Positions 7,373 through 16,317 are shown, counted from the first letter of the stretch. The stretch: DNA of 41,098 nucleotides from an uncultured Ruminococcus sp. (GCA_945877315.1 CAMCRP010000030.1:1-41098), one strand, 5' to 3'. The notes: generated by a model not told the origin, from the letters alone. Program-made: numbers and translations.

Positions 7373-8544
7373 TGGACTATGATAAACTAATTTCCAAGAA
7401 ATGTGCAAAGCTCAAGCCTTCGGGCATAAGAAAGTTTTTTGATGTTGCGGCAATGATGGAGGGCGTTATCTCTCTCGGTGTCGGTGAACCCGATTTCCAG
7501 ACGCCTTGGGCAATCAGAAAGGCTGCTATCACCACTCTTGAAAAGGGCAAGACTGTTTACACAGCCAACCCCGGACTTATTGAGCTGCGTACGGAGGTTG
7601 CAAACTATCTGAACAGAACTCAGGGCATTACCTACGACCCCGCTCATGAGATAATTATTACCGTTGGCGGCTCCGAGGCTATCGACTTGGGAATTCGTTC
7701 CCTTATCGACCCCGGGGACGAGGTGCTGGTGGTTGAACCAAGCTTTGTTTGCTATGCTCCTATTGTTGAGCTGACAGGGGGCGTTGTTGTTCCCATTGAA
7801 ACAAAGGTTGAGGACAAGTTTAAGCTGACTGCCAAGGCTCTCCGTGAAAAGATAACCGACAAGACCAAGCTTCTTATCCTGCCGTTCCCCAATAATCCTA
7901 CAGGCGGTGTTATGACCAAGTCCGACCTTGAAGAAATTGCGGAAGTGCTTCGGGACACTAATATTATCGTGCTGTCCGATGAAATATATGCCGAGCTTAC
8001 ATATACGGGCGAGCCGCACTGTTCAATTGCTTCGCTGCCCGGAATGCAGGAGAGAACACTGCTGGTAAACGGCTTCTCAAAGGCTTACGCTATGACAGGC
8101 TGGAGAATGGGCTATCTGGCAGGACCTGCGCCCCTCGTTTCGCAGATGCTAAAGGTTCATCAGTATGCTATTATGTGTTCGCCTACCGTATCACAGTATG
8201 CTGCTGTTGAAGCGCTTCGCAGCTGTGATGACGAGGTCAAGAAGATGACAAACGAGTACAATATCCGCCGCAGATGGCTTGTGAATGCGCTTAATGAGAT
8301 AGGTCTGGAGTGCTTTGAGCCTGAGGGTGCGTTCTATGTGTTCCCGTCCATAAAGTCTACGGGACTTTCCAGCGAGGAATTCTGCGAACGTCTGCTTTAT
8401 GAGCATAAGGTGGCTGTTGTTCCCGGAAATGCGTTCGGCGAGAGCGGCGAGGGATTTATCAGAATTTCCTATGCGTACTCATTGAAGCATTTACAGGAGG
8501 CTGTTAAGCGTATCAAGGAGTTTCTCGATGAAATTAAAAAGTGA
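7369..8544 (+). CDS. PLP-dependent class I/II aminotransferase (AlaT/YugH-like)
   Basis: A 391-residue fold-type I aminotransferase. Visible landmarks are the N-terminal GVGEPDFQTP, FPNNPTGG (cofactor and substrate region), DEIYAEL and the PLP-binding lysine in NGFSKAYAMTGWRMGY. The family transfers amino groups between alanine, aspartate or aromatic amino acids and 2-oxo acids. Coupling with an Lrp-type regulator favours an alanine-type transaminase like B. subtilis AlaT, but specificity cannot be read directly. Two adjacent ATG codons are possible starts (7369 or 7372). ispE starts inside its last codons. Confidence 0.92.
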   Translation: MMDYDKLISKKCAKLKPSGIRKFFDVAAMMEGVISLGVGEPDFQTPWAIRKAAITTLEKGKTVYTANPGLIELRTEVANYLNRTQGITYDPAHEIIITVGGSEAIDLGIRSLIDPGDEVLVVEPSFVCYAPIVELTGGVVVPIETKVEDKFKLTAKALREKITDKTKLLILPFPNNPTGGVMTKSDLEEIAEVLRDTNIIVLSDEIYAELTYTGEPHCSIASLPGMQERTLLVNGFSKAYAMTGWRMGYLAGPAPLVSQMLKVHQYAIMCSPTVSQYAAVEALRSCDDEVKKMTNEYNIRRRWLVNALNEIGLECFEPEGAFYVFPSIKSTGLSSEEFCERLLYEHKVAVVPGNAFGESGEGFIRISYAYSLKHLQEAVKRIKEFLDEIKK

Positions 8545-9391
8545 TATTAGCGTAAAAGCATACGCCAAGATCAATCTTTATCTGGATATTACGGGCAGGA
8601 GGGGCGACGGCTACCACCTGCTGGAAACAATAATGCAGACGGTTTCCCTCTGCGACGATCTGACGATTTCCCTGCGTAACAACGGGGAAATCGTTTTATA
8701 TGCGGATAATGATTTTTCGGGGGATATTCCTTGTGATGAACGGAATATCGCATATAAGGCGGCAAAACGGTTTTACGAAAATGCTCCTCTGCTGTTTACG
8801 GGAGCGGAAATTCATCTGACTAAACATATCCCGTCACAGGCGGGGCTTGGGGGCGGAAGTGCCGATGCTGCGGCGGTTTTGCGGGGGCTGTATGAGCTTC
8901 ACGGAAAGCCCTTTGATGAGCGGCAGCTGTATGACATTGCCCTTTCTCTGGGTGCTGACGTGCCCTTCTGTTTGTTGGGCGGTGCGGCAATATGTCACGG
9001 CATAGGCGAGAAGATGGAAACTGTTCCGTCTATGGACGGGGGACTTGCTATCCTTATTGCAAAGGGAAACTGCGGCATATCAACGGCGGCTGCTTTTCGG
9101 GAGATAGACCGTGTTGGATTTGCGGAAGAGCGTGCTGACGAGATTTTGAAACTGTACCATAAAGGGGACTATTCCTCGCTGTGCTTTAACCGCTTTGAAA
9201 AGGTTACAGCACTTGATGAGATACGCAGTCTAAAGGAAAAAATGCTGGATTTCAGTGCGGAAGCGGCTTGCATGAGCGGTTCGGGTTCGGCGGTTTTCGG
9301 TATTTTCAGAAGTATGGACAATGCGGAAAGACTTTGTTCCGAATTGAAAAAAAACGGCTTCTTTGCGGAGGTTTGTAAGGCGAAAGGGTGA
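8528..9391 (+). CDS. ispE: 4-diphosphocytidyl-2-C-methyl-D-erythritol kinase (IspE)
   Basis: A 287-residue GHMP kinase that phosphorylates CDP-methylerythritol in the MEP pathway for isoprenoids. Diagnostic features are the N-terminal AYAKINLYLDITGRRGDGYH, the GHMP phosphate-binding loop SQAGLGGGSADAAA and the C-terminal MSGSGSAVFG. It overlaps the aminotransferase by 17 nt and has an AAGGAG ribosome binding site inside that gene. Length is normal for the family. It implies the organism makes isoprenoids by the non-mevalonate route. Confidence 0.96.
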   Translation: MKLKSDISVKAYAKINLYLDITGRRGDGYHLLETIMQTVSLCDDLTISLRNNGEIVLYADNDFSGDIPCDERNIAYKAAKRFYENAPLLFTGAEIHLTKHIPSQAGLGGGSADAAAVLRGLYELHGKPFDERQLYDIALSLGADVPFCLLGGAAICHGIGEKMETVPSMDGGLAILIAKGNCGISTAAAFREIDRVGFAEERADEILKLYHKGDYSSLCFNRFEKVTALDEIRSLKEKMLDFSAEAACMSGSGSAVFGIFRSMDNAERLCSELKKNGFFAEVCKAKG

Positions 9392-9395
9392 TTTT

Positions 9396-10199
9396 TTGGA
9401 CATTACACATTATAATATATTTCGAAAATGCTTTCCGAATATGGAGATGACATTTGAACAGCTGAAAGCATCTCTTGAAAATGCGGATATGATCTCCGAG
9501 GGCGAAAAAGGCTTTGCGGCGGTCAGCGGAAACTGTATTCGGCTTATCTGCGTATCTCCCGAATTTCGGGGGCAGGGAATAGGACGGAAGCTGCTCTCCG
9601 ACTGTGAGCGGGTCATTTCCGAAAAAGGATTTTCCGAAGCAGTCCTCGGCGGCTTTGACTCGCCGCTGTTTATCGGTGCTACTGAGGATAGTGTGGGATT
9701 TTTTGAGAAAATGGGTTATAATTTTAATGATGGCTGTGCGGAAATGACGCTTGATTTTCCCGATTTTGACATTTGCAAATTGGAAATTCCAATCTATCCC
9801 GAGGGGGTAAGCTTTGGCTTTTATTCGGGGGACAGGAAACCGCTGTATGCTGCCGTGCGTTCTGTTGACGAGGATTGGGAGCAGTATTTCGGGAATGACG
9901 AGCCTGTTTTCTGTGCCTTTGAAAAGGGCGTTCCCGTGGGATTTACCATTGTTGACTATGACGCTTTGTGCATTCTGAGCGGCGAGGGACAGAAGGTTGG
10001 TTCTATCGGCTGTGTGGGGACTGTTCCCGCTGCAAGACGACGTGGGATAGGCCTTGCAATGGCTGCCCACGCTTGCACGGAGCTTAAAAAGAGCGGCTGC
10101 ACAAGGCTGTTCGTGCATTACACGCATCTGGAAAAATGGTATGCGAAGATAGGCTGCCGAACATTTATGAGGTATCATTTCGGACGAAAAATAATATAG
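9396..10199 (+). CDS. Tandem GNAT-domain N-acetyltransferase
   Basis: A protein of about 267 residues with two GNAT domains. The first has the acetyl-CoA loop VSPEFRGQGIGRKL; the second has VGTVPAARRRGIGLAMAAHA and ends with an EKWYAKIGC-type beta-strand motif. The substrate is unknown. I place the start at TTG 9396 because AAGGGTG lies at the right distance; a longer frame from 9363 would run deeply into ispE. It is packed 4 nt after ispE and 15 nt before cdd. Confidence 0.82.
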   Translation: MDITHYNIFRKCFPNMEMTFEQLKASLENADMISEGEKGFAAVSGNCIRLICVSPEFRGQGIGRKLLSDCERVISEKGFSEAVLGGFDSPLFIGATEDSVGFFEKMGYNFNDGCAEMTLDFPDFDICKLEIPIYPEGVSFGFYSGDRKPLYAAVRSVDEDWEQYFGNDEPVFCAFEKGVPVGFTIVDYDALCILSGEGQKVGSIGCVGTVPAARRRGIGLAMAAHACTELKKSGCTRLFVHYTHLEKWYAKIGCRTFMRYHFGRKII

Positions 10200-10214
10200 A
10201 ACGGAGGAATAATA

Positions 10215-10607
10215 ATGACCGATACCGAACTTGTAAAAGCGGCGCAGGATATGCTGAAATACGCCTATGCGCCCTATTCAAAATTCCTTGTGGGGGCTGC
10301 CCTTCTGGGACGGGACGGCAGAGTTTTCACAGGCTGCAACGTTGAGAATGCGTCCTATGGTGCTACCAACTGCGCCGAGAGAACGGCGGTGTTTAAGGCT
10401 ATCTCCGAGGGCTGCCGTGAGTTTCTGGCTATTGCCATTGTCAGCAGCTCGGGAAAATACACCTATCCCTGCGGAATTTGCAGACAGGTGCTTTCTGAGT
10501 TTTCACCGGGTATTACGGTAATACTTTATGATGATGAAAAGGGTATTCTGACTGCCGAATTGGAGGAGCTTTTCCCCGACAGCTTCGGCGGTTCGGATAT
10601 GGCTTAA
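10215..10607 (+). CDS. cdd: Cytidine deaminase
   Basis: A 130-residue homotetrameric-type cytidine deaminase converting cytidine and deoxycytidine to uridine forms in pyrimidine salvage. The zinc site is clear: NCAERTA carries the catalytic Glu and the first Cys, and PCGICRQ the other two Cys ligands. NVENASYG is the typical substrate-binding segment. An ACGGAGG ribosome binding site precedes ATG 10215. It ends the packed operon; no strong hairpin was seen right after it. Confidence 0.95.
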   Translation: MTDTELVKAAQDMLKYAYAPYSKFLVGAALLGRDGRVFTGCNVENASYGATNCAERTAVFKAISEGCREFLAIAIVSSSGKYTYPCGICRQVLSEFSPGITVILYDDEKGILTAELEELFPDSFGGSDMA

Positions 10608-10687
10608 TCCGCCTGTAACAGTAATTCTCAATTTGTAAATAGGCAAACTTGCCAAATATTTTGACGGCTTTATGGTTAAATCTACAG

Positions 10688-10716
10688 TTGCTTTTTGTCG
10701 GTTTGTATGGTATGAT
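10688..10716 (+). promoter_or_regulatory. Promoter of nrdDG
   Basis: TTGCTT (10688-10693) and TATGAT (10711-10716) are 17 bp apart, with a TG dinucleotide one base before the -10 (extended -10). It is about 73 bp upstream of nrdD and is directly followed by the NrdR-type boxes. Confidence 0.75.
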
Positions 10717-10718
10717 TA

Positions 10719-10765
10719 ATACACGATGTTGTTTATGAGTTTTCACTGACCACAATATATAGTGG
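10719..10765 (+). promoter_or_regulatory. Pair of NrdR boxes upstream of nrdD
   Basis: The downstream box at 10750-10765 (CCACAATATATAGTGG) matches the NrdR consensus ACACWATATATWGTGT at 14 of 16 positions and sits in a perfect 18-bp palindrome. A weaker partner at 10719-10734 matches 11 of 16 and is offset by exactly 31 bp, about three helical turns, as expected for paired NrdR boxes. They lie just downstream of the -10 element, so bound NrdR would block transcription when dATP is plentiful. Confidence 0.82.
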
Positions 10766-10789
10766 TGACATTCGAAAGGATTTGATCGT

Positions 10790-12910
10790 TTGATTAGGAT
10801 TATCAAGAAAGACGGCACTAAGGAAGAATTTAACATACAAAAGGTTGTGGTTGCCGTCAACAAATCTGCCAATCGGGCACTGATAAAATTTACAGAGGAA
10901 GATATTGATTTTATCTGCACCTTTGTGACCGAGAGAGTAGAGGGTATGCACAAGGACGAGGTTGCTATATGGGAGATGCACAATATTGTTGAAAGTGCGC
11001 TGGACAGAGTTAATCCCGTTGTGGCAAAATCTTACAGGGATTATCGAAACTATAAGCAGGATTTTGTTCATATGCTGGACGAGGTTTATCAGAAGAGCCA
11101 GTCCATTATGTATATCGGTGACAAGGAGAATTCCAACTCCGATTCTGCACTTGTTTCCACCAAGAGAAGCCTTATCTTCAATCAGCTGAATAAGGAGCTT
11201 TATCAGAAGTTTTTCCTTACCACCGAGGAAATTCAGGCGTGCCGTGACGGTTATATCTATATCCATGATATGTCCGCAAGACGTGACACTATGAACTGCT
11301 GTCTGTTTGACGTTAAGACCGTTCTCAGCGGCGGCTTTGAAATGGGCAATATCTGGTATAACGAGCCTAAGTCCCTGGACGTTGCTTTTGATGTTATCGG
11401 AGATATTGTGCTGTCTGCGGCAAGTCAGCAGTACGGCGGATTTACCGTTCCCTGCGTTGACGAGATACTTGAACCCTATGCCGAAAAGAGCTATGCCGCA
11501 AAGACAGAGCGTTACAAGGAAATGGGACTTTCCGACGAGGTCGCAGAAGCAGAGGCTATGAAGGACATTACCCGTGATTTCGAGCAGGGCTTCCAGGGCT
11601 GGGAGTATAAGTTCAACACTGTTGCTTCAAGCCGAGGTGACTATCCGTTCATTACCATGACAGCGGGCGTTGCACAGGGACGTTTTGCAAGGCTTGCTAC
11701 CATTTCCATGCTTAAAGTCAGAAAGGGCGGACAGGGCAAGGCAAGCTGCAAGAAGCCCGTTCTTTTCCCGAAGATAGTTTTCCTTTACGATGAAAATCTT
11801 CACGGCGAGGGCAAGCCCATGGCAGACGTTTTTGAGGCTGCTGTTGAGTGCTCCGCAAAGACCATGTACCCCGACTGGCTCAGCCTTACCGGCGAGGGTT
11901 ATGTTGCGGATATGTACAAGCGTTACGGAAGAATTGTCAGTCCTATGGGCTGCAGGGCGTTCCTTTCTCCGTGGTACGAGAGGGGCGGCATGAAGCCTGC
12001 CGATGAGGACGACAAGCCCATTTTCGTGGGACGCTTTAACATCGGTGCGGTAAGCCTTCATCTGCCTATGATACTTGCAAAGGCAAGAAAGGAAAGCAGA
12101 GATTTCTACGAGGTGCTGGACTACTATCTGGAGCTTATCAGACAGCTTCACATCAGGACTTATGATTATCTGGGCGAAATGAGAGCGTCCACCAATCCGC
12201 TGGCATACTGCGAGGGCGGTTTCCTGGGCGGTCATCTCGGAATTCATGACAAGATAAAGCCGCTGCTCAAATCGGCTACGGCTTCCTTCGGAATTACTGC
12301 GCTCAACGAGCTGCAGCAGCTTTACAATAAGAAATCCATTGCCGAGGACGGAGAATTTGCCCTTGAAGTAATGCGCCATATCAACGAAAAGGTCAACGAG
12401 TTCAAGGAGGCAGACGGTAATCTGTACGCACTTTACGGCACTCCCGCAGAAAGTCTTTGCGGTCTGCAGGTTCAGCAGTTCCGCAAGAAATACGGCATTA
12501 TCGAGAATGTGTCCGACAGGGAATATGTGTCCAACAGCTTCCATTGTCACGTTTCCGAGGACATTTCTCCTATCCGCAAGCAGGATCTTGAAAAGCGTTT
12601 CTGGGATCTGATGAACGGCGGAAAGATTCAGTATGTAAAATATCCTATCGACTATAACCTTGATGCGGTCAAGACCCTTATCAGACGTGCTATGGATATG
12701 GGCTTCTATGAGGGTGTGAACCTTTCGCTGGCATACTGCGATGACTGCGGACATCAGGAGCTTGAAATGGACGTTTGCCCCAAATGCGGCAGCAAAAATC
12801 TCACTAAGATAGAGCGAATGAACGGCTATCTTTCCTATTCGAGAGTTAAGGGAGATACAAGGCTCAATGCCGCTAAAATGGCGGAAATTGCCGAGAGAAA
12901 GAGCATGTAA
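10790..12910 (+). CDS. nrdD: Anaerobic (class III) ribonucleoside-triphosphate reductase
   Basis: A 706-residue glycyl-radical enzyme that makes dNTPs from NTPs without oxygen. The N-terminus is an ATP-cone (RIIKKDGTKEEFNIQKV), the allosteric dATP/ATP sensor. The C-terminus carries a four-Cys zinc site (CDDC and CPKC) and the glycyl-radical loop RMNGYLS, a variant of the usual RVxGYLx. The start is TTG 10790 with AAAGGA about 10 nt upstream. It is controlled by NrdR boxes and followed by its activase nrdG. No other ribonucleotide reductase is in the window. Confidence 0.96.
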   Translation: MIRIIKKDGTKEEFNIQKVVVAVNKSANRALIKFTEEDIDFICTFVTERVEGMHKDEVAIWEMHNIVESALDRVNPVVAKSYRDYRNYKQDFVHMLDEVYQKSQSIMYIGDKENSNSDSALVSTKRSLIFNQLNKELYQKFFLTTEEIQACRDGYIYIHDMSARRDTMNCCLFDVKTVLSGGFEMGNIWYNEPKSLDVAFDVIGDIVLSAASQQYGGFTVPCVDEILEPYAEKSYAAKTERYKEMGLSDEVAEAEAMKDITRDFEQGFQGWEYKFNTVASSRGDYPFITMTAGVAQGRFARLATISMLKVRKGGQGKASCKKPVLFPKIVFLYDENLHGEGKPMADVFEAAVECSAKTMYPDWLSLTGEGYVADMYKRYGRIVSPMGCRAFLSPWYERGGMKPADEDDKPIFVGRFNIGAVSLHLPMILAKARKESRDFYEVLDYYLELIRQLHIRTYDYLGEMRASTNPLAYCEGGFLGGHLGIHDKIKPLLKSATASFGITALNELQQLYNKKSIAEDGEFALEVMRHINEKVNEFKEADGNLYALYGTPAESLCGLQVQQFRKKYGIIENVSDREYVSNSFHCHVSEDISPIRKQDLEKRFWDLMNGGKIQYVKYPIDYNLDAVKTLIRRAMDMGFYEGVNLSLAYCDDCGHQELEMDVCPKCGSKNLTKIERMNGYLSYSRVKGDTRLNAAKMAEIAERKSM

Positions 12911-12952
12911 ATTTTGGCATAAAAAGGAAAAATAATCAGGCAGGTATCATTA

Positions 12953-13444
12953 ATGAATTATCACAATATAACAACGGACGATATGCTAAACGGTGACGGG
13001 CTGAGGACAGTGCTTTGGGTTGCGGGGTGCAGCCATCATTGCAAGGGCTGTCATAATCCTATCACCTGGGACGAAAACGGCGGACTGCCTTTCGATGAAG
13101 CGGCGGAAAAGGAGCTTTTCGAGAAGCTGTCCAAGCCTTACATTTCAGGGATAACCTTTAGCGGCGGCGACCCGCTTTTTGAGGGAAACCGTGCGGAGGT
13201 TCGCAGGCTGGTGAAAAGGTGTGCTTCGGAATTTCCGAACAAGACTATCTGGCTTTACACGGGCTACATTTGGGAGGATATTTGTGATCTTCCTTTTCTG
13301 AAATATGTGGACGTGCTGGTGGACGGACGCTTTGAGCAGGCACTTTTCGACAAGAAGCTTCACTGGAAGGGCAGCTCAAATCAGCGTGTCATTGACGTAA
13401 AAAGGAGCCTTGCAGAGGACAAGGTCATACTTCACAATACTTAA
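12953..13444 (+). CDS. nrdG: Anaerobic ribonucleotide reductase activating protein (radical SAM)
   Basis: A 163-residue radical-SAM activase that generates the glycyl radical on NrdD. The [4Fe-4S] motif C-SHH-C-KG-C is present (GCSHHCKGCHN), with FSGGDPL for SAM binding. Length is typical for NrdG. It lies 42 nt after nrdD on the same transcript, and a terminator follows. Confidence 0.95.
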   Translation: MNYHNITTDDMLNGDGLRTVLWVAGCSHHCKGCHNPITWDENGGLPFDEAAEKELFEKLSKPYISGITFSGGDPLFEGNRAEVRRLVKRCASEFPNKTIWLYTGYIWEDICDLPFLKYVDVLVDGRFEQALFDKKLHWKGSSNQRVIDVKRSLAEDKVILHNT

Positions 13445-13451
13445 GCAAGGG

Positions 13452-13488
13452 TGTGTTTTCTCCCGTATTTGCGGGGGAAAACACATTT
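13452..13488 (+). terminator. Terminator after nrdG
   Basis: A 14-bp stem with one G-U pair (13452-13465 with 13472-13485) is followed by a weak ATTTAT run. Its position 7 nt after the nrdG stop supports termination of the nrdDG transcript. Confidence 0.72.
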
Positions 13489-13501
13489 ATCGTAAAACGA
13501 C

Positions 13502-13538
13502 ATATATTTCTGCCCGCCGAAGGCGGGCAGAAATATAT
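13502..13538. repeat. Perfect 17-bp inverted repeat with 3-nt loop
   Basis: The arms at 13502-13518 and 13522-13538 are exact reverse complements around a GAA loop, with CCCGCC-GAA-GGCGGG at the tip. Neither side carries a U-tract, so it is not an ordinary terminator. It lies between the nrdG terminator and dut and is flanked by AAACGA (13495-13500) and TCGTTT (13576-13581), which could extend the fold. A similar tip (CCCGC-CGAAC-GCGGG) occurs at 19233-19265. Confidence 0.8.
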
Positions 13539-13607
13539 ACCTAACTCAAACTACACTCAAAGTAAGATTTTTTATCGTTTGCAATGGAATAAACAGAGGA
13601 GGACACT

Positions 13608-14117
13608 ATGCAGAGAATAGCAAAATTTCACAAGGTAAGCCCCGAACAGTTCAAAAAGGACTGGCTGGACACTTTTCCGCAGTCCACGGCTGAGGAGGCT
13701 GCCGATATATACGAAAGCATCAAGCTGCCCAAGCGTGCGACTTCGGGTTCGGCGGGATATGACTTTTTCGCACCTAAGACCTTTACACTTGCACCTTCGG
13801 AAACCATAAAAATTCCTACGGGTATCAGAGCGGAAATCGCTGACGGCTGGGTGCTGAAATGCTATCCCAGAAGCGGTCTGGGATTTAAGTTCAGATTGCA
13901 GCTGAATAACACCGTCGGAATTATTGACAGCGATTATTTCAAGTCGGACAACGAGGGACACATTTTCGCAAAGCTCACAAACGACTCCAACGAGGGCAAG
14001 ACCCTTGAAGTTGCGGGCGGTTCGGGCTTTATGCAGGGTATTTTCGTTGAGTACGGAATTACCGTTGACGATGAAGTTACAGCGGAAAGAAACGGCGGAT
14101 TCGGCAGTACGGGTTAA
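13608..14117 (+). CDS. dut: dUTP diphosphatase (trimeric Dut type)
   Basis: A 169-residue dUTPase that hydrolyses dUTP to dUMP, limiting uracil in DNA and feeding thymidylate synthesis. The conserved motifs are visible in order: SAGYDFFAP (I), PRSGLGFKF (II), NNTVGIIDSDY (III) and the C-terminal NGGFGSTG (V). A GAGGAGG ribosome binding site precedes ATG 13608. An N-terminal extension of about 40 residues (QRIAKFHKVSPEQFKKDW) precedes the core domain. Confidence 0.94.
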   Translation: MQRIAKFHKVSPEQFKKDWLDTFPQSTAEEAADIYESIKLPKRATSGSAGYDFFAPKTFTLAPSETIKIPTGIRAEIADGWVLKCYPRSGLGFKFRLQLNNTVGIIDSDYFKSDNEGHIFAKLTNDSNEGKTLEVAGGSGFMQGIFVEYGITVDDEVTAERNGGFGSTG

Positions 14118-14161
14118 ATCTTACAACTCGATTACAGTTCATTTACGATTCGGAAATTCTA

Positions 14162-14190
14162 TTGAAATATTATCCTCTCTGTGGTATGAT
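14162..14190 (+). promoter_or_regulatory. Promoter of the DUF4846 gene
   Basis: TTGAAA (14162-14167) and TATGAT (14185-14190) are 17 bp apart, with TG before the -10. It fixes the gene start downstream at 14221, since the longer open frame running back into dut would precede the transcript. Confidence 0.78.
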
Positions 14191-14220
14191 GTTCATAGCA
14201 TATCACAGGGAGGATTTTTT

Positions 14221-15153
14221 ATGAAGGTCGGGGAACGTTCCAAAAAAGGCGGAATTATTGCGGGGATAGTGATAGCTTTGCTGTTGGCAGTCCTTGCGGG
14301 TTACGCTGTTTTGGGGAAAAGCTGGCTTTTCTATGACCTGTCAGGGGCTGCACCCATTGAGCGGGTCGTTCCCAAGGTTATTGAGGGGAAATATGGCGTT
14401 ATCAGTTCGGCGGGAAATTGCATTGCGGACAGATTTTATCCTCCCGAGGGCTATAAGCGCACCGAAGCTGCGGCGGGCAGTCTTGCGGAATATTTCCGAG
14501 AAATAAAGCTAAAGCCCTACGGCTCCAATCTGCATTTCTATGACGGAAAGCTTAGTGACACGCTGCATAGTGCGGTTTTCGATTTTGATGTGGGAAACGC
14601 CGATTTGCAGCAGTGCGCCGACAGCATTATCCGTGTGTATGCCGAGTATTATTATTCGAGAGGTGAATTTGAAAATATAAGCTTTCACCTGACAAACGGC
14701 GAGGTCGTTTCCTATTCCGACTGGATAGACGGCAAGCGGCTGTTTGCGGCGGGAGATTTTGCGAAAATGGTGAAGGCTGCCCCGAAAGGCGAATCCTACG
14801 AAAGCTTTCGGAAATATCTGGCGGCGGTTATGAATTATGCGGGGACAAAGTCGCTTTATGCGGAGAGCGTTCCAATTTCTATCGGGGAATTTACCGTGGG
14901 GGATATTCTTATAAATCCGGGCAGTCCGGGACACGTTGTTGTTGCCGCCGATGAAGCTGTAAATGAGAACGGCGAACGCTGTTTTCTCCTTGCACAAGGG
15001 TATATGCCCGCACAGGAGTTTCATCTGCTGGTGAACCCTTTGCACCCCGATGACCCGTGGTATTACGAAAGCGAAATGACAGGCGAAATAAGGACGTCAC
15101 CCTGTACATTCAACCAAAACAGTATAAGAAGATGGAGGAATTTTCATGAATAA
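14221..15153 (+). CDS. DUF4846-family membrane-anchored protein
   Basis: A 310-residue protein with an N-terminal membrane helix (about residues 11-32) and an extracytoplasmic DUF4846 domain. Family landmarks are the PPEGYKR-AGSLAEYFREIKLKPYG region, FDFDVGNADLQQCADSIIRVYAEY, the SPGHVVVAADEAVNENG segment and FLLAQGYMPAQEFHLL. The family is widespread but has no established function; some conserved residues suggest an enzyme. A GGGAGG ribosome binding site lies before ATG 14221. The same frame is open further upstream, but promoter and RBS support this start. Its end overlaps the next gene by 8 nt. Confidence 0.85.
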   Translation: MKVGERSKKGGIIAGIVIALLLAVLAGYAVLGKSWLFYDLSGAAPIERVVPKVIEGKYGVISSAGNCIADRFYPPEGYKRTEAAAGSLAEYFREIKLKPYGSNLHFYDGKLSDTLHSAVFDFDVGNADLQQCADSIIRVYAEYYYSRGEFENISFHLTNGEVVSYSDWIDGKRLFAAGDFAKMVKAAPKGESYESFRKYLAAVMNYAGTKSLYAESVPISIGEFTVGDILINPGSPGHVVVAADEAVNENGERCFLLAQGYMPAQEFHLLVNPLHPDDPWYYESEMTGEIRTSPCTFNQNSIRRWRNFHE

Positions 15154-16234
15154 GAAAGTAATTGCAATAGCAGCAGCTGTATTGACAGCATTTTCGGGCT
15201 GTGCGTCAAATGTTACAGATCCCGAACAGATAACCGTTTCCGAGGTTTTGAGCAGTCTTACGGAAACGGAGGCACCTGTTACCGAGGACGATGCGGACGT
15301 TCCCGAGGAAGTAACCGACAACATTCCCGATGAAACGGAAGGCGTTTCCGAAACGACAGTATCCGAAGAAACAACAGCCGAGGAACCCGCCGAAGCCGAA
15401 CCCGTTGACGAGAAAAGAGCCTCTTATGATAGCGGTGCGGAGAGATTCCTTGAAGCTTTGGGAAGTGGAACGGCAGGGGAATTTATCTATTCGGACTATG
15501 ATTTTCTGAAAAATATAACGCTCAGTGATTATTCCTTTGAACTTCTGAACTCAGACGAATATGAAGCACAATATGCCGTTACCATAGATGTTTCCGAAAG
15601 CAGCGATGAATATATTCCGCAGGGAAAATCGGAGTGGCTGCTTACCATAGGCTACAGTATCCCCACAGGCTATGTTGTCAGCTTTTACCCCGCCGACAGA
15701 TACCCCGAGGGCTGGGACGGCGGCAGCATTTACGACAGATTTGAAGAAGGCTCCGCTATGTATGAAGCTGCAAATATTGCTTATAATATCAGCTTTTTAG
15801 CGGGAATTTTCGACACGAATGAAACGCCCTTGGAGGAATGGGTGCCCGATGAAGGGTCGGGACATAGGTTTTATCACTCTGTTTTCCTTGATTATGAAAA
15901 CGGCGTTACTCCCGAGCAGCTTTCCGAAGCGATAAAAATGGAATACGGCTTGACTCTGCCTGTCGATAAAATGAACTTGAAGGTCGATGAGGAGGGACTT
16001 CTTCCCAAAATCTGCCCTCACGGTTGGATATGGACATTGTATGATATTGTTGACTATTCCTCCGATGAAAATGAAATTATGATCGAGCTGGTTTTCTACG
16101 GAGATGAGGCGAAGTTCTATTCCGTGAAGCAGTCAAAGTATTATTTTGATATTAATGAGGATAATTCCGTTTCCCTTAGGTCGGTTGAGAAGGTTTTTGA
16201 CAAGGGGTATGATATTGTTCAGCTGTCGGTGTGA
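15146..16234 (+). CDS. Acidic lipoprotein of unknown function
   Basis: A 362-residue protein with a signal peptide and lipobox FSGC (Cys about residue 19), then a Thr/Glu/Val-rich acidic linker to about residue 95, then a folded domain with no family I recognise (YDSGAERFLEALGSGTAGEF onward, many aromatic residues). The linker style is like that of the SGNH lipoprotein at 4886-5728. It overlaps the DUF4846 gene by 8 nt and likely shares its promoter, so the two may work together at the cell surface. Confidence 0.75.
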   Translation: MNKKVIAIAAAVLTAFSGCASNVTDPEQITVSEVLSSLTETEAPVTEDDADVPEEVTDNIPDETEGVSETTVSEETTAEEPAEAEPVDEKRASYDSGAERFLEALGSGTAGEFIYSDYDFLKNITLSDYSFELLNSDEYEAQYAVTIDVSESSDEYIPQGKSEWLLTIGYSIPTGYVVSFYPADRYPEGWDGGSIYDRFEEGSAMYEAANIAYNISFLAGIFDTNETPLEEWVPDEGSGHRFYHSVFLDYENGVTPEQLSEAIKMEYGLTLPVDKMNLKVDEEGLLPKICPHGWIWTLYDIVDYSSDENEIMIELVFYGDEAKFYSVKQSKYYFDINEDNSVSLRSVEKVFDKGYDIVQLSV

Positions 16235-16252
16235 GAAATTTTTCGGCAATAC

Positions 16253-16281
16253 TTGACAAATCCCCTTTATCATAGTACAAT
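16253..16281 (+). promoter_or_regulatory. Promoter of ilvD
   Basis: A perfect TTGACA (16253-16258) and TACAAT (16276-16281) are separated by 17 bp. The leader is only about 30 nt, so there is no room for a T-box or attenuator before ilvD. Confidence 0.88.
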
Positions 16282-16317
16282 AAAAGTATATATTTTTGAA
16301 AAAAGAGGTTAGCTGAT

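Noticed and set aside
13924-14220. N-terminal extension of the DUF4846 protein back into dut
   Set aside because: The frame is open, but a promoter at 14162-14190 and a GGGAGG site before ATG 14221 define the start, and the extended part overlaps dut without family similarity.
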